A stretch of 13,075 nt of DNA, from assembly GCA_965370495.1 (NCBI GenBank), contig CBDUUV010000075.1, positions 1-13,075 on the forward strand. The letters are read 5' to 3'. The position numbers and the translations under genes were made by a program. Of this stretch, positions 12,858 through 13,075 are shown one piece after another; the stretch's first letter is position 1; every line of letters begins with the position of its first letter. Under the pieces are notes generated by a model, which saw only the letters and a program-made list of their open reading frames with translations, did no database searches and had not been told where the DNA came from. The DNA comes from Krumholzibacterium sp965370495 (GTDB taxonomy: Bacteria; Krumholzibacteriota; Krumholzibacteriia; Krumholzibacteriales; Krumholzibacteriaceae).

Positions 12858-12886
12858 ATAGTATCACCGACCTTACTATATTTCAA
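12858..12886 (-). promoter_or_regulatory. Extended -10 promoter of the phospholipase/hydrolase operon
   Basis: On the minus strand, TTGAAA (12886-12881), a 17-bp spacer and TACTAT (12863-12858), with TGA immediately before the -10. The predicted start near 12851 gives a leader of about 100 bases before ATG 12751. This marks the operon as a unit separate from the upstream HNH-like gene. Confidence 0.6.
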
Positions 12887-12963
12887 TAGATCTTACCGCG
12901 ATCACCGTTTTGACGACAACTTTCTCTGCAGTCTGTTCATCACCAGATAGTTTTCTCCATATT

Positions 12964-13074
12964 TCATTCTCTTTCTCTTTTGTAATTCTTTTCCACAAAG
13001 TGCTTCCCGAAGTCGCGTATCGCTTTGACCTGGTTGTGCCTCTGACAAAACAACTGCAGATTATCTATTGCGTT
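12964..13074 (-). CDS. C-terminus of an HNH-type nuclease-like protein (partial, cut by window edge)
   Basis: The minus-strand frame from the window edge reads 36 residues to TGA at 12966-12964, starting NAIDNLQLFCQRHNQVKAIR and continuing DFGKHFVEKNYKRERE. DNLQLFCQRHNQVK closely resembles the end of the HNH endonuclease motif (typically DNLQ.LC..HN..K), where Asn and His belong to the metal-binding beta-beta-alpha fold. The first part of the motif lies outside the window, so activity and specificity cannot be judged. The gene ends about 78 bases before the promoter of the phospholipase-like operon and is on the same strand. Confidence 0.6.
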   Translation of the reverse strand, partial: NAIDNLQLFCQRHNQVKAIRDFGKHFVEKNYKRERE

Positions 13075-13075
13075 G

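Noticed and set aside
12902..12967. A 21-codon minus-strand frame whose ATG overlaps the HNH-like stop (ATGA)
   Set aside because: Only a weak ribosome-binding site and no recognisable features; the overlap alone does not support a gene, though a frameshifted extension of the HNH-like protein cannot be excluded.

Overview
The window looks like chromosomal DNA from a didermic bacterium of the FCB supergroup or a related candidate phylum (Krumholzibacteriota, Eisenbacteria and Zixibacteria are the kind of lineage meant). The main clue is an exported protein ending in an NPFNPST...GRRV...WNG...ASGVYFYRL...KMVLMR sorting/FlgD-Ig-like C-terminus, plus a second orphan copy of that domain. A DUF4097 solenoid protein, an RND-pump remnant and clear sigma70-type promoters (several with an extended -10) fit this. 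I cannot name the species. No rRNA, tRNA, insertion sequence or CRISPR array was seen.

Layout. Positions 1-210 hold the tail of an unidentified gene, a strong intrinsic terminator and what looks like a decayed C-terminus of an RND efflux transporter. Positions 297-778 hold a compact two-gene operon: a Cro/CI-type regulator, apparently read from a leaderless mRNA and flanked by a palindrome over its own promoter, followed by a two-helix membrane protein. Positions 983-1696 hold a DUF5674 protein and a small helical partner. Converging on these is a 559-residue membrane protein that joins an isoprenylcysteine-methyltransferase-like domain to HEAT repeats (1702-3381, minus). An orphan sorting-domain fragment (3482-3709) separates it from a secreted DUF4097 protein with a regular 18-residue repeat (3765-5060, minus). 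Next come a large secreted multidomain protein (5270-7396, minus), about 630 bases with no convincing gene but with hairpins, an unrecognised polytopic membrane protein (8033-9274, plus), a bidirectional terminator, and a secreted protein with a TPGFWKNHPEDWP domain (9364-10200, minus).

The right-hand part (10436-12751, minus) is a two-gene operon behind its own promoter. The first gene encodes a protein with the full metal-ligand pattern of the zinc-dependent phospholipase C / S1-P1 nuclease fold. The second encodes a serine alpha/beta hydrolase with HGIG and GHSLG motifs. Neither has a signal peptide, so a paired intracellular lipase-like (or phosphodiesterase plus esterase) system is the most intriguing candidate here. 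Just upstream, cut by the window edge, is the C-terminus of an HNH-type nuclease-like protein.

How the genes work together is mostly inference. The three signal-peptide-bearing proteins are cell-envelope or exported products. The HTH/membrane pair and the DUF5674 pair are small accessory cassettes. The phospholipase/hydrolase pair is probably co-transcribed and could act on membrane lipids, as an effector, a defence module or a lipid-turnover pair.
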